From Tepidaquicella sp964564635 (GTDB taxonomy: Bacteria; Bacteroidota; Ignavibacteria; Tepidaquicellales; Tepidaquicellaceae), in contig CAZMAR010000001.1 in NCBI GenBank assembly GCA_964564635.1, positions 186,001 to 250,000 on the forward strand: a DNA stretch of 64,000 nucleotides, in the 5' to 3' direction. Numbering within the stretch: position 1 is the stretch's first letter; each line of letters starts with the position of its first letter. The position numbers were made by a program, and so were the translations under genes. Under the pieces are notes generated by a model. The model searched no databases. It had not been told where the DNA came from and saw only the letters and a list, made by a program, of their open reading frames with translations. This document shows, piece by piece, positions 16,610-26,481 of the stretch.

Positions 16610-19414
16610 TTATATTTTAAAGGAAATTCCAAATAAAATTTGCCTTGGTGCTAAATATCTTGCAGGGTTATATGGAAACGGGTCAAGTGGTGCCTGCAAA
16701 TCAGGAAATAATGGATCATTCCAGTAATTCGGGGTTGGATCTCCATATTCATATGCTCTACCTGTAACTGGATTTAGTATTGTTGAATTTTTATTATCAA
16801 ACAAATTTTTAACTGTTAAAGATAAAATACAATCTATTGAAAATATCTGAATATACTTATCAATATTTAAATCTACATAAAACCAGTTATCACCAACTTT
16901 TCCATTGATATTATTATAATCAGGTGTATATTCAGGTCGACCATTTTCAAGAGTTCCGGTATAGACATATTCTGTATATCTTTTGCCAGATTGGAAAAAT
17001 ATTCTTGTTTTAATATTAATATCGTCTAATATATCTTTTCCAAAACCAAAAATACCTTTTCCTTTTTCTAATCTGAAAAATAAATTTGCACTTATCTGTA
17101 AAGGTCTATCCCAGCTTAAAAAAGTTTCTGAAACAATTTCCTGTGCACCTCTTGTAACCACAAGAAATCCCTGGTCAGATGTAGAGCTCTTACCAGTAGC
17201 AACAGAGTAAGTAAAATTAAATTTTCCACTAAACCAGTTACCAATACGCTTCTTATATTCAATTTCAATCCCTCTTGAGCGTGCATAGTCCATATTAAAA
17301 TAGCTTATGTAATTCTTTCCAATATACCTTCCACTATTTATAATAATACTTCTTGTGGAAACATAATCATAAATATTTTTATAGTATGCCGTTATTGTCA
17401 GGACATCATCATTGGTAAATTGATTTCTAATTCCAAGTTCATAAGAAACGGTAGTTTCTGGATTTAAAGTAGGGTTACCAAATTTCTGAAAAGTAGACTT
17501 TGCACTCTGGGGGTTAAGTTTTGCATATACAAACTGTGGCTTTGGTCTTTTGGAAAAATGCCCATAGGAAAAAAACAAAGTCTGATTATCTGTAATTGGA
17601 TGTGATATTCCAATACGAGGCGATATTCTACCTTTCCATCTTCTTCCAAATAAACTATAAGTATCATCAAGATATTTCTGTCGGAGTTCCTGCGGTAAAG
17701 CAGTTTGTTCTATATTATTGATTGCGTCATCAACAAATTTCCCTGGAAACCAATAGTCAAACCTCAAGCCATAATTTAAAATCATTCCTTTGATTTGATA
17801 TGAATGTTGAATATAAGCAGCACCAAAAGCAGGATATACTTTATAAACATCATTATTCAAACCCAGAGGTTTAATCCAAGGTTGATATATATCTATCAGT
17901 TGCATTTCCTGAAAATTCATTTCAATACCGGCTTTCAGTTTACTTGTCGGGGAAAAATTGTTAGTAAAGTCAGACTTAATAGAATATTCTTCTACATAGT
18001 GGTCATGCCAGGTAAAAGGATTCCCTACATCATAAAAACCATCACCAGGAATAATTCCGGTCCTTAGTGAATCTATATAATAATAAACAAAAGGAGGTTT
18101 TATAATATCAAGGGGTTCCTGATATTGATCCCAGTTTTTTCCATTTGCATCAACTCTTAAATTTGTAAAGAAGCGATTTAATTTTATCTCATAAAATGCC
18201 GAACTGCTTAATGTATGAGTCCAGGTAAGAGTATTCACATTTGTTAAAGATGTATATGTATTGGCATTGTCAAGAATCTCTTGGAATTCATATTGATAGC
18301 CTGGTGATGGTTCTACATACTCAAGATTTGTTTGTAGAGAGCTTGAATTCTGATTAATAGATACGGACTGTGTATAAGTATAACTCAATTTCATCTGTGG
18401 AGTAAATTTCCAGGTAACTTTTCCAAGCCAATACCAGTTATTATCCTGTCTTGGGGTAAATCTTGTACCGTGAAAAGTGGTGGAAAATAATCTTTTTGCT
18501 TTATATCCTGTTTTATTTGCATAAAATCCGTCTGAAATACCCATATAAAAACTTCCGAAAAATGTAATCTCTCCTAATGGTTTAATCCCAAGCTTATCAA
18601 ATAAGTATTTAGAGATTGGTTCAGGTCCACCTAAATTAACCTCAACTATGTCTGTATTAAAACTTGTACCGGAGTTTTTTCCAATACCAAAATTATCTTT
18701 TTGATATGAAATATATAAATTGTATTTGTTGTATTTTCCTTCTTTGGTCTTAACACTTACTACACCACTTGTTGCCTGCCCGTATTCGGCGTTATACCCA
18801 CCAGTAATAACCTCAACTTCTTCAAGTGAATTAGCTGAAACCTGTAATCCTAAACTTGTACCTGAAAGAGGATCCTGAACTGACACACCATCAAGCAAAT
18901 AAGAATTCTCATAATTTCTACCACCACGAATATGAATTTCATTATCACTCTCAACTATTCCTGCCTGTTGAGTAACAATATCTTTAATATCATTTACAAC
19001 AGATTTTTGAATATCTTCACTGCTTATTATATGTTTACTTGCTGTCTCTTCAATATCCATCAGCGGTCTTTCTCCTATAATTACAATCTCCTGTTCGAGA
19101 GTATAAGAAGTTTCACTTAACATAACATTTAATTCTCTCGAACCACCCTCTTCTATTTTAATGTTCGTATACTCAAGAGTTCTAAATCCAATACTGGAAA
19201 CCTGAACTGTATAAATACCAGGAGAAATTCCTTCAACTCTGTATTTACCATCAAAATCAGTTATTGCTCCCGCATAAGAACCCTTAATTTTTATTGCTAC
19301 ACCCTCAAGTGGCTGTTTATTAGAATCAGTAACTATACCATAAAGAACTCCACCTTTATTTTGAGCAATAACAACCGATGATAATAATAATAAAAGAAGA
19401 ATAACTCTTTTCAT
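16610..19414 (-). CDS. TonB-dependent receptor with N-terminal carboxypeptidase-regulatory-like domain
   Basis: An outer-membrane active transporter of about 934 residues. Order: signal peptide (MKRVILLLLLLSSVVIAQ); CarboxypepD-regulatory-like domain (about 20-100, GVLYGIVTDSNKQPLEG... GKYRVEGISPGIYTVQVSSIGF); plug domain (about 105-225, with ETASKHIISSEDIQKSVVNDI and GGYNAEYGQATSGVVSVKTK); then a large 22-strand-type barrel to the C-terminus. I choose ATG at 19414 because the longer frame from 19444 adds MACCRNKNLS, which is no signal peptide and would overlap the upstream gene. Substrate is unknown. Its place between cargo proteins and PorV/PorQ suggests import of the breakdown product made by the secreted enzymes. 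Confidence 0.93.
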   Translation of the reverse strand: MKRVILLLLLLSSVVIAQNKGGVLYGIVTDSNKQPLEGVAIKIKGSYAGAITDFDGKYRVEGISPGIYTVQVSSIGFRTLEYTNIKIEEGGSRELNVMLSETSYTLEQEIVIIGERPLMDIEETASKHIISSEDIQKSVVNDIKDIVTQQAGIVESDNEIHIRGGRNYENSYLLDGVSVQDPLSGTSLGLQVSANSLEEVEVITGGYNAEYGQATSGVVSVKTKEGKYNKYNLYISYQKDNFGIGKNSGTSFNTDIVEVNLGGPEPISKYLFDKLGIKPLGEITFFGSFYMGISDGFYANKTGYKAKRLFSTTFHGTRFTPRQDNNWYWLGKVTWKFTPQMKLSYTYTQSVSINQNSSSLQTNLEYVEPSPGYQYEFQEILDNANTYTSLTNVNTLTWTHTLSSSAFYEIKLNRFFTNLRVDANGKNWDQYQEPLDIIKPPFVYYYIDSLRTGIIPGDGFYDVGNPFTWHDHYVEEYSIKSDFTNNFSPTSKLKAGIEMNFQEMQLIDIYQPWIKPLGLNNDVYKVYPAFGAAYIQHSYQIKGMILNYGLRFDYWFPGKFVDDAINNIEQTALPQELRQKYLDDTYSLFGRRWKGRISPRIGISHPITDNQTLFFSYGHFSKRPKPQFVYAKLNPQSAKSTFQKFGNPTLNPETTVSYELGIRNQFTNDDVLTITAYYKNIYDYVSTRSIIINSGRYIGKNYISYFNMDYARSRGIEIEYKKRIGNWFSGKFNFTYSVATGKSSTSDQGFLVVTRGAQEIVSETFLSWDRPLQISANLFFRLEKGKGIFGFGKDILDDINIKTRIFFQSGKRYTEYVYTGTLENGRPEYTPDYNNINGKVGDNWFYVDLNIDKYIQIFSIDCILSLTVKNLFDNKNSTILNPVTGRAYEYGDPTPNYWNDPLFPDLQAPLDPFPYNPARYLAPRQILFGISFKI

Positions 19415-19424
19415 ACTCAAATTT

Positions 19425-20804
19425 TTATTGCGGCAACAAGCCAAAATCCTGAAATAGTTTTACGAAAAATGCTTTTGAGATATTTTGATTATAATTTAAA
19501 TAATATATTGGCATAACCATAAGAAAAATTTTAGGATTCTCATCAGCGTCTTTTATTGCTATATAAGAATCATCAAGGCAATAGGGTCTATTTGGGTTGT
19601 AAAGCAATTTGTAAACAAGTTTGGCAGTATTCGGGAAATAAATTCCTCTTGTTACTGCTATAAAAGAACTTGCGTATAAATCCGGATATCCCGAATAAGT
19701 AGATTTAAGTGTATCTCCCGGAAAATTAAATTGTATATAACATGATGATTTTATACTGTCAACAGGAGCAAAATTGAAAAGAACTCCTTGCCCTGAATAG
19801 TTATCCGGTATCCCTGAAGTCCAGAATACTTTTCCATTTGCAGCAAGGTAATAAGGTAACGAACTTTGAGCAAGAGTAAAATTCGGGTCATTACTTGTCA
19901 CCTGTCCGCCACGATTACCACTCCATATTACAACTTTAAATAATTTCAGCGTTTCAACAAACATCGGGTTGATGATTTTAGGTATTAACTTACCACCATT
20001 GGATTTAATATCAAGTACATCAAACTTTACAGTATCAAGCGCATTAGCAAAAAAACTATTTGCTGAACCCATTTCATTAAGCGGCATATCCTTTATCAAT
20101 AATACCCGAGCTGTAACGCTTTTTACAAAAAAGAATTTTGTAGAATCAGCAGGCATTCTTACAATTGGACTGAATGTTCCTGCTATATCCATAGCTTTCA
20201 TATACACACAATAATTTCCACTTATTAAGCCACTATCTTTTGTTAAAGTCATAATATTCAAATTCCCGGCAATGGGTCTAAAATGATTTGTATCATTAAT
20301 AGACCAGAAATAATTTTTTATTGTATTATCTCCATCAGGGTCCGTTCCCGTCCATTTAAGAGTTGCTATTGGGAAAATTGTATCCGGTAATTCGGTCCCA
20401 GCATCAAAAACCATAGAAGGCGGAGAGTTTACAACAGGATATAAATTAGTTGCTGGGGTTGGATCAACTACACCTTTATTATCCACAGCAGCAACCCAAA
20501 TTCTAAAAGCACTATCCTGCCCAGAAATCACAAACACAAATGTACTGTCGGTTTTTGTTGTATAGCCCCAGTTAAGAGAATCAAATGAAATACGAAATCC
20601 TACAACAAATCCGTTTGGACTATCGCCCCACCAGTAAATCTTCTTTACTGTAGTACCGGGTGCGAGAGTATCACCGGGCATAGCGAAAATTGAAAGATGA
20701 GTATCAGGAGGTAAATGTTCAACTTCTTGCTTGACCGGGTTTTCACAGGATAAGAAAAATATAATAAAATAAACCAGCAGAAAAATTTTCAAATAAAATT
20801 TCAT
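19425..20804 (-). CDS. Lipoprotein with Ig/FN3-like repeats, function unknown
   Basis: A 459-residue lipoprotein: N-terminal hydrophobic helix ending in the lipobox FFLSCENP (Cys20), then two fibronectin/Ig-like segments (about 35-125, with VVGFRISFDSLNWGYTTKTD, and about 130-225, with TLKWTGTDPDGDNTIKNYFWS). The C-terminal half (about 230-459) is a mixed alpha/beta region with VLLIKDMPLNEMGSANSFFANALD, which resembles a Rossmann-like secreted domain of unknown role. It lies 27 bp after the 757-residue sorting-domain protein and 10 bp before the receptor. A surface binding function is plausible; no enzymatic residues are identified. Confidence 0.75.
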   Translation of the reverse strand: MKFYLKIFLLVYFIIFFLSCENPVKQEVEHLPPDTHLSIFAMPGDTLAPGTTVKKIYWWGDSPNGFVVGFRISFDSLNWGYTTKTDSTFVFVISGQDSAFRIWVAAVDNKGVVDPTPATNLYPVVNSPPSMVFDAGTELPDTIFPIATLKWTGTDPDGDNTIKNYFWSINDTNHFRPIAGNLNIMTLTKDSGLISGNYCVYMKAMDIAGTFSPIVRMPADSTKFFFVKSVTARVLLIKDMPLNEMGSANSFFANALDTVKFDVLDIKSNGGKLIPKIINPMFVETLKLFKVVIWSGNRGGQVTSNDPNFTLAQSSLPYYLAANGKVFWTSGIPDNYSGQGVLFNFAPVDSIKSSCYIQFNFPGDTLKSTYSGYPDLYASSFIAVTRGIYFPNTAKLVYKLLYNPNRPYCLDDSYIAIKDADENPKIFLMVMPIYYLNYNQNISKAFFVKLFQDFGLLPQ

Positions 20805-20831
20805 ATTATGATATAATCATTATAAAGTTTT

Positions 20832-23105
20832 TTATTTAATTAAAATCATTTTCTTCACATCTGTAAATGATGAACCATCATTTCCGGTTGCATATATTCT
20901 ATAGAAGTAAATTCCACTTGATAAATCCGAAGCGTTGAAATCTATTATGTAACTACCGCTTTTCAATTCCTGATTTATTAAAGTTCGCACTTCCCTGCCA
21001 AGTATGTCATAAATCTTTAAAGTAACTGAAGAATTTACCGGAATTGAAAAAGTGATTTTCGTAAATGGATTGAATGGATTCGGGAAGTTCTGCTTTAATT
21101 CATAATTGTTTACGGTTATGTTTGCATTCTTTATACCAATTGGAGTAACATTCCCAAAATCTGAATTTACCCTTGGAAGTAATTTATAATTAGAATATGA
21201 AAAATAAAGAACACCCTGTACAAAAGATATTATATCATTTTTCGTTAGTAAAGTTTTACCAACTGTATCTCCGTCCCAGTTGTTTGTGAATGTATGATTA
21301 CCATCCTGTAACTCTATTCTTGCTGGTACCAGAGAATTATCATACACAAGTATTTCACCATAATTCCGTCTAAATGTTGTATCTGGAAGAGGTTCGTTTG
21401 TTGTGCAAATTAATCCAATTCCTGCGTTAATACAACTTATAGTTACAGGATTATTAAACTTAATAAAAACACTTTCCCACTTCTCAATAGTCGTATCTCC
21501 ATCTAATTTGCTGTTTGCTATTGTAGATGTAGGTAATATTTCAGGATCCGGTAATGGATTCCCACTTGATAATATTGTTACATCACTTTCTGTTGAGACA
21601 TTAATTCTCGTAACAGAATAATTTTCTTCCACAACTCCTCTTACTCTAACAAGTTGACCTCTGACAAGATGTCCCGTTGCTCCTGAAATCCAGATACCGC
21701 TATAAGGACCAGTTCCATTTTGAATAAATACTTTTGGTGGAGATGATTGAGTCCCACCAGGACTAACAAAATAGAAATATCCAAAATCGTTTGTATCAGC
21801 AGTCACAATACCTGTAATACCTCTTACAAAAGCACCTTCATAACCAGACCTACCTCCATTATTTGGACAAAACTGTACTTCTTGAATAGAAAGAGAATCG
21901 CTTGCTTTAACGACATAAAAGAGTTTTGATTTTAGAGTATCAGCCGGTAATAATCTCGTTAAACCTGCTTGATTAGTTGCTTTTATGAAATATTCAACGA
22001 GAGTATTTAATGGATATGGCGGAATCTTTGTTGTGTAAATATTCCCAGCAGTATTAACAAAATTCTTTTGGCTGAATGCTCCACCATTTGTTCTCCAATA
22101 CAAACTTACATTCGTAATTGGAGTAACACTTGTTACAGTTACATTTACTGTAACGCTATCAGATGGCGTTGGCACACCGGGTTGCTTCGACGGATTAGAA
22201 AGTTGTGGTGCTGATTGTCCTAAACTTATGTCGTTAGGATATATTGGAACAAGTACATATGGCAACTGATTACCAAAGGCTCCTTCATTGTTTGCATTAA
22301 TAATTACTCCTCTAATATAATTTACCTGGGTCCCGGGTGTTGGCACTGACCAGTTCCACAATTTATATAGAGTATCAGATGATGGGCTTGGAGAAGTAGA
22401 GTAGAAATTCGAAAAATCTCTTATGTATAATCTATTTCCAGCAGAATCAACTATACTAAATGGCTGTCTATTACCAATACCGGTAGAGGTTTCAACATTT
22501 CTGAATTCAACATACATTCCCTCATACTTTTCCCCTTCCACATAATTAATACTACCATTGTTTGGATAATCTCCTATTGCAAACTCGGAAATATGAACAT
22601 ACTTGGGCACAGGTCTCGAACCACCGAGTGATAATATTGTTATTGGACCTGAAGTTGTATCTAATTCTATCTGTGTTAACCAGCCTGAAGTACCAGTCGG
22701 ATTAGTTGCCCAGAATTCCTGAACTTTTCCTCTAATTTTAATAATATTTCCTGTATCAACATTTTGAATAAAAGTATTTGTATATCTTGTTGCTTGTCTA
22801 ACGACTATTCCTCCCCATAACGCATTGGTAGTATCCTGAATATAACAGGTCCAGCTATTTGTCCCTCTTAATAGACTCCTGATTCCCCAGGGTGTATTTA
22901 CCTGCGGTGGAGCAACAACTCTACCGGTGATTTCAACAGTATCACCCAGTAAATTTGATTTATCTTTTCCGTAAAGTAATGAGTCGTATTCTTTAAACTG
23001 TATTTCCATTATAGTCCTTGGATTCCATAATTGAATCTGAAAAAATGCGGCGTACAGGAATATTCCTGCAATTATTAAAAGCGGAATTAGTTTAAATTTT
23101 TTCAT
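20832..23105 (-). CDS. Secreted protein with OB-fold-like domains and T9SS sorting domain
   Basis: A 757-residue secreted protein with N-terminal hydrophobic helix, two OB-fold-like modules (about 50-185, VEITGRVVAPPQVNTPWGIRS then YIQDTTNALWGGIVVRQ; and about 425-620, ITGIVTADTNDFGYFYF then GPYSGIWIS), an Ig-like segment between them (about 310-400), and a T9SS type A sorting domain at the end (about 680-757) with NFPNPFNPFTKITFSIP, ILGREVRTL and GIYFYRIYA. The OB modules resemble those found in secreted nucleases, but no nuclease domain is seen here. Should be exported by T9SS, cleaved by PorU and anchored on the cell surface. Seven bases separate it from the operon's first gene. Confidence 0.82.
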   Translation of the reverse strand: MKKFKLIPLLIIAGIFLYAAFFQIQLWNPRTIMEIQFKEYDSLLYGKDKSNLLGDTVEITGRVVAPPQVNTPWGIRSLLRGTNSWTCYIQDTTNALWGGIVVRQATRYTNTFIQNVDTGNIIKIRGKVQEFWATNPTGTSGWLTQIELDTTSGPITILSLGGSRPVPKYVHISEFAIGDYPNNGSINYVEGEKYEGMYVEFRNVETSTGIGNRQPFSIVDSAGNRLYIRDFSNFYSTSPSPSSDTLYKLWNWSVPTPGTQVNYIRGVIINANNEGAFGNQLPYVLVPIYPNDISLGQSAPQLSNPSKQPGVPTPSDSVTVNVTVTSVTPITNVSLYWRTNGGAFSQKNFVNTAGNIYTTKIPPYPLNTLVEYFIKATNQAGLTRLLPADTLKSKLFYVVKASDSLSIQEVQFCPNNGGRSGYEGAFVRGITGIVTADTNDFGYFYFVSPGGTQSSPPKVFIQNGTGPYSGIWISGATGHLVRGQLVRVRGVVEENYSVTRINVSTESDVTILSSGNPLPDPEILPTSTIANSKLDGDTTIEKWESVFIKFNNPVTISCINAGIGLICTTNEPLPDTTFRRNYGEILVYDNSLVPARIELQDGNHTFTNNWDGDTVGKTLLTKNDIISFVQGVLYFSYSNYKLLPRVNSDFGNVTPIGIKNANITVNNYELKQNFPNPFNPFTKITFSIPVNSSVTLKIYDILGREVRTLINQELKSGSYIIDFNASDLSSGIYFYRIYATGNDGSSFTDVKKMILIK

Positions 23106-23112
23106 ATTTAAA

Positions 23113-25197
23113 TTATTTAATAATTAAAAATTTTCCTTTTTTAACTACACCGGAATTTAAATCTTTTACTGTAAAGAAATATAAACCGGTTGCAATTGCC
23201 TGGTCATTTTTAGAAATTAAATCCCAAGCATGTTCACCTCCGGAGAATTTTTGTGTACCATCACCATAAGTTCTAAACCACTCAATATCAGTACCATTAT
23301 AAGTAGCAGCGTCGTGAATAAATCTATCAACTAAGTCTCCAGCAAGAGTCCAGATAGATATTTCACACTTTGATGGTAAATTGTAGAAATAAATTTTTCG
23401 CAGGACTTCAGAGCGAGTACCTGAGCCATCCCAGTATGCACTACCGTAGTAAGGATTTGGATATACCCCTACTTCTGCCCAGTCGTTATCCTGCGGGGGA
23501 GTTCCGACAATAATCCTTTTTGTATTTGCAAGTAAACTGCTTTCAAGTGATTCAAGAGATTGCGTCGGGTCACCTTTATCATAAGCTGTTACTGTATAGA
23601 CATACTGAAAACCATTTAACTGATTTGGGAATTCAAACTTATACCAGTATTTATTTGTATCCCCTTCAAAAATCATGGGGGTATTTTGTTTTATAAACTT
23701 AAACCCTGTGTTGTTTCCATAACCATTACAGCAACTATCAAAATCGCCCATAAGTTTTAACTGCCCGATTAAGTCCTGATTTAAAATAATATCATTGCCA
23801 GGATTGGTTCTATAAACTCTATAACCTTCAAAATCTTTTTTACCTGAAATTGGGTCTACAGAGTTTTCAGCATTATTAGACCACCAGAGAGTTACTTTCC
23901 TGCTTTCGATAACGGCTTTTGTAATTGGTATATCAGGTGGAGATGGCAATTTATATCCATTGTCATAAGCTCGTTGTGCCCAAGCGGCATTGTTATAAAG
24001 ATTTTTTTTCTGAAGTTCTGTATCAAAACTTGGCGGGTCGGTGCCATATTTTTTAGCTGCTATAACTGCAAAAACAATATTCAGTGTATCAAGAGAATAT
24101 CTTAATGAAAGTGGAGTCCCGTCTTCTTTTTTAAAAGGTCCATAAGAAAGTAAAGTGACCCTGTTTCCAGGATTCAGCCTTAAATAATTTATTCTCGTGG
24201 TGTCAATTCTTGTTGGTGGATTTAAAGTTAAATACCCTTTTAATTTTGTGTAACGAGCTTCATCAGTCTGTGGGGAAAAATAAAATGGATCGGTTGTATT
24301 CTTAAATTGCCAAATCGTATAAAAAGATTTTACTGTATCGTTTACCGGTTTTGGTGAAACACCAAGGAGTTTTACAGCAGCGTAACTATCAGTAAATCCC
24401 ACATCACCACTATGGTCATAAGTATATTCCAATCTAAGCGAATCTTTATATCCATTAGCACCTTTTGAAAAGAAAGAAGTACCAACATTACATCCAGGAG
24501 TAATATTAATATTCCTTACAACGCAGTCTTTCCAGAGTCCAACATAGATACTATCAATATTAGAATAATTTCCGTTGTAACCAATATTAACAATTTTGTA
24601 ATTAAGAATAACAAAAAAATTTGCAAAGTTCAGGTCGTAAGTATAACTTTCAAGAATAACTTTTATTCCAAGTGGTGTGTGATATTGCACGCCTGTTGTA
24701 ATAGTATCAAAGAATTCACACACGAAATCCTGATGAGAGATTGCATCAGGTCTATAATAAGGTGAAGTAATAAGTGAAGATCGTTCAAGGATACCAGCAC
24801 CAGGAGCATTAAAAAATTCAAAACCTTCTTGCTTTAACGGATTAGAAACATCAATTGCACCTGTTGTTACACTAAGAACACCATTTTTAATTCCACCAAA
24901 CCATAAACCACCAAGCCATAGATGTTCAATGCCGGAGTTTTTGGGATACTGACAGGACGGCTGACTACCACAATACCCTTTACCTATCGTTCCATAATTA
25001 GTAATAGTCATAGCAATATTACTGATAGTAGTATATTTATTATTAACATCATCAAAAATTCTCGTTGGAATTAATCTCTGAAGCAGCTTTGATATCCGAA
25101 ACTCAGGAAGATGCGAGTAATCGTTAGAATAAGAATATGATACAAAAATAAATAAAAGTAAAAAAATTATTTTCTTCAATTCTTTCTTTTTTTTCAA
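23113..25197 (-). CDS. Secreted protein with T9SS-type C-terminal domain, first gene of operon
   Basis: A 694-residue exported protein of unknown function. The N-terminus is Lys-rich then hydrophobic (IIFLLLFIFVSYSYS, signal peptide). The middle is long beta-rich sequence with Gly, Tyr and Asn-rich segments (GIEHLWLGGLWFGGIKNGVL and following), as in large uncharacterised surface proteins of Ignavibacteria-like genomes. A FN3-like part occurs at about 440-560 (ESRKVTLWWSNNAENSVDP, YRVYRTNPGND). The last 90 residues are a sorting-type domain: VGVYPNPYYGSAYW, GLYFFTVKDLNSG, KKGKFLIIK. The start is TTG at 25197; a second in-frame TTG at 25179, preceded by AAAGAAAG, is an equally good choice. Confidence 0.8.
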   Translation of the reverse strand: MKKKKELKKIIFLLLFIFVSYSYSNDYSHLPEFRISKLLQRLIPTRIFDDVNNKYTTISNIAMTITNYGTIGKGYCGSQPSCQYPKNSGIEHLWLGGLWFGGIKNGVLSVTTGAIDVSNPLKQEGFEFFNAPGAGILERSSLITSPYYRPDAISHQDFVCEFFDTITTGVQYHTPLGIKVILESYTYDLNFANFFVILNYKIVNIGYNGNYSNIDSIYVGLWKDCVVRNINITPGCNVGTSFFSKGANGYKDSLRLEYTYDHSGDVGFTDSYAAVKLLGVSPKPVNDTVKSFYTIWQFKNTTDPFYFSPQTDEARYTKLKGYLTLNPPTRIDTTRINYLRLNPGNRVTLLSYGPFKKEDGTPLSLRYSLDTLNIVFAVIAAKKYGTDPPSFDTELQKKNLYNNAAWAQRAYDNGYKLPSPPDIPITKAVIESRKVTLWWSNNAENSVDPISGKKDFEGYRVYRTNPGNDIILNQDLIGQLKLMGDFDSCCNGYGNNTGFKFIKQNTPMIFEGDTNKYWYKFEFPNQLNGFQYVYTVTAYDKGDPTQSLESLESSLLANTKRIIVGTPPQDNDWAEVGVYPNPYYGSAYWDGSGTRSEVLRKIYFYNLPSKCEISIWTLAGDLVDRFIHDAATYNGTDIEWFRTYGDGTQKFSGGEHAWDLISKNDQAIATGLYFFTVKDLNSGVVKKGKFLIIK

Positions 25198-25587
25198 TCA
25201 AAGATAATAAAGAAAATAAATAATTAAAATCCTATTTATATTTTTGGGGAAAACTTGTGTAAAAAAATAAAATAAATTTTACTCGTAATAAAAGTAATTC
25301 TTATTATAACATATTTCCAATTCTATACGACTCTTGGGTAAGAGATTATTAAAGAAATATTACAAATTTATAAAATGTTGAAAAAATTTTAAAACTGTGT
25401 ATTAAGGATATTCAAAGTAGGTACATAAAATCAAATAAAAAACTTCTTCAAATAATTACTTATTTTCCAAATAATTATTTTTCTTTGTGTAATTAACTTA
25501 TATAAAATTTGACTTTCTTAAATTATTATAAAATTATATAAGATTTATTTTTGTGAAATAAATTATTTAAATGTTATATTTATTTAA
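25198..25587. other. AT-rich intergenic region upstream of the long operon
   Basis: No gene, tRNA or clear terminator hairpin is seen in these 390 bases. It must contain the promoter of the minus-strand operon starting at 25197. The minus strand carries AATAAGAAT at 25297-25305, the half-site also present in the Fur-type box at 1792-1818, but without a convincing second arm. Confidence 0.5.
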
Positions 25588-26151
25588 TCAAAAATTATAA
25601 TTTGCTCCTACGCGAAGTGGCACATAACCTTTTGCATAACCATCATTAAAAATATAGTTGAAAGTAGCTTCCGCAAAGAACCCTAAGTTAGATGAAGTTT
25701 TTATATTTACGCCACCGCCAAGTTGGAATCCTATTTTTGTATCAGAGGAAGAAACACTAGCACCATAAACAGTAGTTTTAATAGATAAAACATAAGAAGA
25801 TAAACCAGCAAAACCGTAAGGATTAATTTTGGAATTTTTCTTGAAATCACCAAGGACTATATCGCCAGAAATAGAAACTAAGTTAAAAGAAGATGATGTG
25901 TTAGCTGGTAAGTTTTTGCCCTGAAAATTGTTATAAAAAACTGAAGCGCGCAAAGCTAAATACTCGCTTAAATAACTTCCACTTGCAACACCAACATTAA
26001 AACCTGTTTTATAATTATCAGGGAAATCTGATTCAATAGCAGGTATACTAACCCCAGCAGATACTTGCCCAAAAATTTTCATATCCTGTGAAAATAGGGA
26101 AAGATTTAATAAAACTAAAAAAATCGGGATAAAAAGTAATTTGCTTTTCAT
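25588..26151 (-). CDS. Small outer-membrane beta-barrel protein
   Basis: A 187-residue protein with signal peptide (to SLFSQ) and eight-strand barrel pattern: alternating hydrophobic strands such as GQVSAGVSIPAI, LALRASVFYNNF, KIGFQLGGGVNIKT, GFFAEATFNYIF, ending VPLRVGANYNF with terminal Phe typical of barrel proteins folded by BamA. It belongs to the outer-membrane-protein beta-barrel (OmpW/PorT-like) superfamily; role unknown. The start is supported by a near-perfect Shine-Dalgarno AAAGGAGGG about 5-6 bases upstream, stronger than most in this window, suggesting high expression. It is monocistronic on the minus strand. Confidence 0.85.
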   Translation of the reverse strand: MKSKLLFIPIFLVLLNLSLFSQDMKIFGQVSAGVSIPAIESDFPDNYKTGFNVGVASGSYLSEYLALRASVFYNNFQGKNLPANTSSSFNLVSISGDIVLGDFKKNSKINPYGFAGLSSYVLSIKTTVYGASVSSSDTKIGFQLGGGVNIKTSSNLGFFAEATFNYIFNDGYAKGYVPLRVGANYNF

Positions 26152-26481
26152 TTTGCCCTCCTTTAATTTATTTTTAAAAAATTAAAATAATTAAAAATAT
26201 TTATCAAATCAATATAATTCTTAAGGATGTAATTATCTATTATGATTTATTAATATTGATAAAAAATCACAAAAGAAAATAACTATCTTTATATCAATTT
26301 TTAAATATGGTAAAATTCAAGAATTATTTTTTATTAAAATAGTCAAAAGTGCTTTTATTTTGAAATTTATAATTTGTGTTTAGAAGGAATTATCAATAGA
26401 AGTTGATTTGATAAAGATAAAATAAATTTTAATATTTACTAATAAAACAAATTATTTTATTTTAGAGAAAAAATAACTTTT
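26152..26481. other. Divergent intergenic region
   Basis: Separates the barrel gene (minus) from the symporter gene (plus). Apart from the strong ribosome binding site of the barrel gene at 26157-26166 I see no structured element; AT-rich direct and inverted runs are not distinctive. Confidence 0.5.

Noticed and set aside
19415..19444. Extended N-terminus of the TonB receptor (MACCRNKNLS)
   Set aside because: Overlaps the upstream gene and disrupts the signal peptide; the ATG at 19414 is preferred.
25291..25310. AATAAGAAT half-site resembling the Fur-type box, upstream of the long operon
   Set aside because: No second arm forming a palindrome; chance occurrence is likely in such AT-rich sequence.
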